In this document: one piece after another, positions 61,226-64,000 of the stretch
Numbering within the stretch: position 1 is the first letter of the stretch
Layout of the letters: each line of letters starts with the position of its first letter
NCBI GenBank assembly: GCA_013398295.1
Contig: VZSF01010149.1
Coordinates: 255,472-319,471, forward strand
Length of the DNA stretch: 64,000 bases
Origin: Chionis minor
Lineage: Eukaryota; Chordata; Aves; Charadriiformes; Chionididae
Direction of reading: 5' to 3'
Position numbers and translations under genes: made by a program
The notes under the pieces: generated by a model
Databases searched by the model: none
What the model saw: the letters and a program-made list of their open reading frames with translations, nothing else
Told to the model about the DNA's origin: nothing

Positions 61226-61239
61226 GTGCCACCTTCTGG
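61226..61239 (-). promoter_or_regulatory. Candidate CTCF-type site, best in window
   Basis: GTGCCACCTTCTGG on + matches the reversed CTCF consensus (SYGCCMYCTRSTGG) at 13 of 14 positions. The single mismatch is at the R position. The preceding CGCA and following CCTG are also compatible with extended CTCF sites. Binding is not demonstrated. Confidence 0.45.
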
Positions 61240-61756
61240 CCTGTGACACGAATCCCAGCCACCCAGCAAGACCCTGCTGCAGAAAGGTTTGCCAAATCCG
61301 CCTGTCCCCTCTGTGGCTACCACCACCTCGCATGGCCACATGCAAGGTGTCATTTTAAGATGGTCCCCAAGGAACACCAGCCGCACCGTTTTAGTTCACC
61401 CGACTGAAGAGCTCGGAGCACTCGGGTCCTTACGGCATCCCCAACACAAGCAATGTGACATGAGCCACCCCTCTAACACATTCCACTCCTCCCTGCGGCA
61501 TAACCAAGTGCCACCCTTTTCTCCAGCTCTACACAGACCAGCTTGGGAATCCTCACACTGTTTTCCTCCACCGGGAGATATATAAGCAAAGGAGCAACTG
61601 CCAATTCCCTGCAGGATTTTCTTGGCCTGGTGTCCCAGGATCTAGAAATAGGCTGCTCCCGTTGCCACAAAGTAGTGGTGTGTGAAATATGTACTAGTAT
61701 CAGTTCACTGTGTCCTCAAAGAAGCAGCCACTCCACAAAGGCAGCAGCTTTGTCAT

Positions 61757-61796
61757 CATTTTAAATGATTAGGGCTCATTTTAAATGCTTAGGGCT
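61757..61796. repeat. 20-bp tandem duplication, two copies
   Basis: CATTTTAAATGATTAGGGCT (61757-61776) and CATTTTAAATGCTTAGGGCT (61777-61796) differ at one base. ATTTTAAAT is itself palindromic-rich. A recent local duplication. Confidence 0.9.
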
Positions 61797-62462
61797 CTCA
61801 CCTGGCTTGCAGGCGCTCCTCAGCTACTTCACACCTTCCACCCATCAACAGGTGCATTTCTATTGAGGAGAACCTACGATCCGTGGCGGGAAGTGCAGCA
61901 CCATCAGCTACAAAGAAAGGTGAAAACACATTGCCAGGAGCACATCTAGAAGTTGTTCGCTGGGCTTCAGTATTAATTCTCTACAACATTATTTACGGCC
62001 GTACTAAAAAATTAAGTGCGTCGTGGAGCTTCTCTGTGGGTTTTGGCCACGTGGAACAAATGCGATTTCCTGATGCTTGTATCGCATTGGCAGCATTTCA
62101 GCAATTTCAGTGCATCTCTCTAAATAAGTACTTAATTCTCATTTATTATAGGCCCCATTATACCACTGGCAATGGCTAAAGGGGCCTTGTTTTTTGGCAG
62201 AATTGTCATTTACGCCCACCTTATGTCCTTTTTACAGCACTCTGATCTGGTATAGAAGAGAGACAGCATACCGTACAGCTCCAGCTTGCATCCTGGAAGC
62301 CAGAAGTTTTCCACTGACCCTAGCTTTGGTGAACTGAGAAGACATTTCAAGTGAAGAGCCTGGCCTCCACTAATACACTTATTTTTCACTTTCTTGCATC
62401 TATCAAGCCCTTTATAAAGCTGTATCGGAATAACAGGGACAAATAACAGAGCAGAAGCAGAA

Positions 62463-62705
62463 GTCGTGCCGGAAGGGACGGCGTTCATTCTCTGCACGGG
62501 GGATATGTGGCTACGGCACCTGGGAGAGGTCTCGGGATCGCAGCCTCTTGCCGCCGCGCAGCCTGTGCCGTACAGCTGGGGCACGGCGCTGGGAAACCCT
62601 GCCTGGAGAAGGTCTTCAAAGCCAAGCACTTCTCTGCCTCTGGAACCACAGCATGAAGGTGAAGCCTGCAAACCCCACAATTCAAACGCGGAGGCGCACC
62701 GTTCC
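62463..62705. promoter_or_regulatory. CpG-dense patch, possible CpG island
   Basis: By hand count about 16 CpG in the first 135 bp (including TTGCCGCCGCGCAGCC and CACGGCGCTGG) and about four more to 62705. The observed/expected ratio is about 1 in the core, the highest in the window. The flanks are CpG-poor. It sits between unique AT-rich DNA and a SINE-like remnant. Candidate hypomethylated element or unannotated promoter; no initiator or TATA arrangement stands out. Confidence 0.45.
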
Positions 62706-62736
62706 TCCTGCTCCTGTTGTAAGGAGGCCACCGATC

Positions 62737-62912
62737 CACAATGTGACCCTGGGCATTTTCTTCCTGCTCTGTAAAACAGAGACAGGAAGGTTTCATTCCT
62801 TCTCCATGTGCTTCTCCAGGCTGGAAGGTCTCCGAGGCAGGGGTTGCCTCCTCCGTGCACGGACCATGCCTGGCACAGTGGACTCTGATCTTGGCTGGCC
62901 ACTACTGTAAGA
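62737..62912 (+). repeat. MIR-like SINE remnant
   Basis: CAATGTGACCCTGGGCATTT, then CTGCTCTGTAAAACAGAGAC, then CATGCCTGGCACAGTGGACT and CTGATCTTGGCTGG. This keeps the order GTGACCTTGGGCAAGT, CATCTGTAAAATGGGG and the tail CCTAGCACAATGGGACCCTG / ATCTTGG of an old amniote SINE. About 170 bp, including the 3' tail that the other MIR-like copies lack. Confidence 0.6.
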
Positions 62913-63497
62913 CACAACAATATTTGGATGAGGAAAGTTTACACATATGGGAAGTCCCACTGGCTTCTAGAGTTAGTCTCCCGACTTAGCCTGGGAACTG
63001 CGATTGGGAGATGTAATCATAACAAAACACAGCCTTTTATCTCCCAGTGGGAATTCTTCCAACTTCCATTTTTCTTAAGCCTTATCCATTCCTTTTTAAT
63101 ATACATATATTTTAAAAATGAAGAACTTTCCAATTGAACTCACACTTCTAAATATGATTTTAAAAATTCATGTACAATTTTGGGGGTAAACTGGCAAAAT
63201 TCCAATCAAGCTATCACCACTGCAATTAAAGTGATTTTTCCATCTGAGTATACCCCTGACATGGAAAGAAATTACACTATCACTGTATAAAGCTGTTTTG
63301 ATGGATCAGTTCCCTCACTGAGCATATTTTATACTCATCAAAACTATTTATACATCCTCACATATCAGAGCTATTCTAGGAATTTCAAATCTGAATAATA
63401 TTAGTCATTCTTGAAAGAACAAACACATGGAGTTTCCTTATTAATGCAAAGTACAAATACCTAAGAAGAAACTGGTTCCCTTTTTTTTGCCTTCTCT

Positions 63498-63531
63498 TGT
63501 GTACACGTGCACATACATGCATGCACGCGTG
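63498..63531. repeat. Alternating purine/pyrimidine tract
   Basis: Thirty-four bases alternate strictly (TGTGTACACGTGCACATACA followed by TGCATGCACGCGTG). Unlike a plain CA repeat it is rich in TGCA and CGCG steps, which favours Z-DNA and small cruciforms (TACACGTGCA, TGCATGCA). Confidence 0.75.
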
Positions 63532-63654
63532 GATCACACATCCCAGTGGAACCAAAGATTCCACTAAGCATAATCAAAGAGCAACAAAAGGAAGTAGTCG
63601 CAGTCTATTTTTAAACGTGCAGGCTCTAAACATGCACTAAATCAAAACTCCTTA

Positions 63655-63770
63655 ACGTATGCTCCTAAGGGCTTTTGTAAAATCCAGCTTAAGGGAATTA
63701 GGCACTGGGATCTAATTGCATTTCGATGCAATAGGGACACCTAAGTCCTTGAAGCTCCTTTGGAAACTCC
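63655..63770. repeat. Ancient palindromic amniote repeat, remnant
   Basis: TCCTAAGGGCTTTTGTAAAA, GAATTAGGCACTGGGATCTA, then the central hairpin ATTGCATTTCGATGCAAT (7-bp stem, TTCG loop), then GGGACACCTAAGTCCTTGAA. It matches the TTAGGCACCTAAATCCC / CTTTGAAAATCC palindromes that I recall from turtles, crocodiles and birds. Confidence 0.5.
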
Positions 63771-64000
63771 TGTCTTATCCAATATAGGGTTCATTTTCCA
63801 GCTGAGAAATACCTTACTAATGGTACACTTAACACTCAACAGTCATTTGACCTATTTTACTAATGTGTTTGGGAAGGAGGTTAATTAACAGTGGATAGCT
63901 ATATCCTTAAGCTTAATTTTTCCAACAACCCTGCTCATAAAAGGAAAAATTGAGTACATATTAAAGGAAGCAAGCAATTAAGTTGCACAAATAGTGAGCT

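Larger units (their letters stand above)
58329..62462. other. Non-coding unique sequence
   Basis: A moderately CpG-rich part at 58385-58570 (about 12 CpG) directly follows the CR1. Then comes balanced sequence with A runs at 59521-59545 and 60405-60420, a CTCF-like site at 61226-61239 and a 20-bp duplication at 61757-61796. No gene supported; frames reach about 170 codons with no recognisable product. Confidence 0.5.
62913..64000. other. Non-coding AT-rich end of the window
   Basis: AT-rich sequence without a credible exon. It holds a second alternating purine/pyrimidine run (63498-63531) and an ancient palindromic repeat (63655-63770). A T run lies at 63480-63488. Confidence 0.5.

Noticed and set aside
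62210..62920. 236-codon open frame on -, the longest in the window
   Set aside because: It runs through a CpG-dense patch and a MIR-like remnant (62737-62912), so its sequence is a mixture of unrelated elements. No domain is recognisable.

Overview
This window reads as nuclear DNA from a bird, most likely a neognath and plausibly a member of Neoaves. The main evidence is a set of CR1 LINE copies. They begin, on the + strand, with the CATAGAAT-type 8-mer repeats that mark the 3' end of avian CR1 read in antisense, followed by the CR1 3' UTR and the C-terminal part of CR1 ORF2. Avian CR1, much older amniote CR1, MIR-like SINE remnants and short palindromic amniote repeats occur together, with no Alu, L1 or B-type elements. 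That pattern fits a bird and excludes a placental mammal. Family names here come from memory of repeat consensus sequences, not from a search.

I find no protein-coding gene, no exon I can defend, and no rRNA, tRNA or CRISPR. The open frames are mostly 60-130 codons with no recognisable domain. The only protein-like matches are pieces of CR1 ORF2. The window is therefore intergenic or lies in a very large intron, and its interest is in repeats and possible cis-regulatory DNA.

Layout: 1-7.8 kb is AT-rich unique sequence with small tandem duplications and one CTCF-like site. A 50-bp strictly alternating purine/pyrimidine tract (7813-7862) precedes a more GC-rich stretch (about 8.4-11 kb). An old CR1 with a decayed reverse transcriptase lies at 14.9-15.8 kb. 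From 19.5 to 23.6 kb come a CpG-rich patch with an inverted repeat, two CR1 copies and an AAAAC/AAAAT microsatellite holding a 15-base assembly gap. CpG-dense patches follow at 24.5, 27.4 and 30.9 kb, and a third recognisable avian CR1 fragment (an older copy) at 29.7 kb. AT-rich sequence resembling conserved non-coding DNA lies near 32.2-32.6 kb, with a 73-bp CR1 stub at 34.4 kb. A + strand old CR1 3' end lies at 43.1 kb, a 3 x 34-bp tandem repeat at 47.8 kb and another CR1 at 48.4 kb. A MIR-like pair lies at 53.8 and 56.0 kb, a homeodomain/SOX-site-rich stretch at 56.7-57.3 kb and a half-kilobase CR1 at 57.8 kb. A CTCF-like site (61.2 kb) and a CpG-dense patch (62.5 kb) come near the end.

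No genes act together here. The biological reading is an old, slowly turned-over non-coding landscape with a few candidate regulatory islands. I found no convincing undescribed system. The best leads are the CpG-dense patches, the two motif-rich AT stretches and the family of ancient palindromic repeats.
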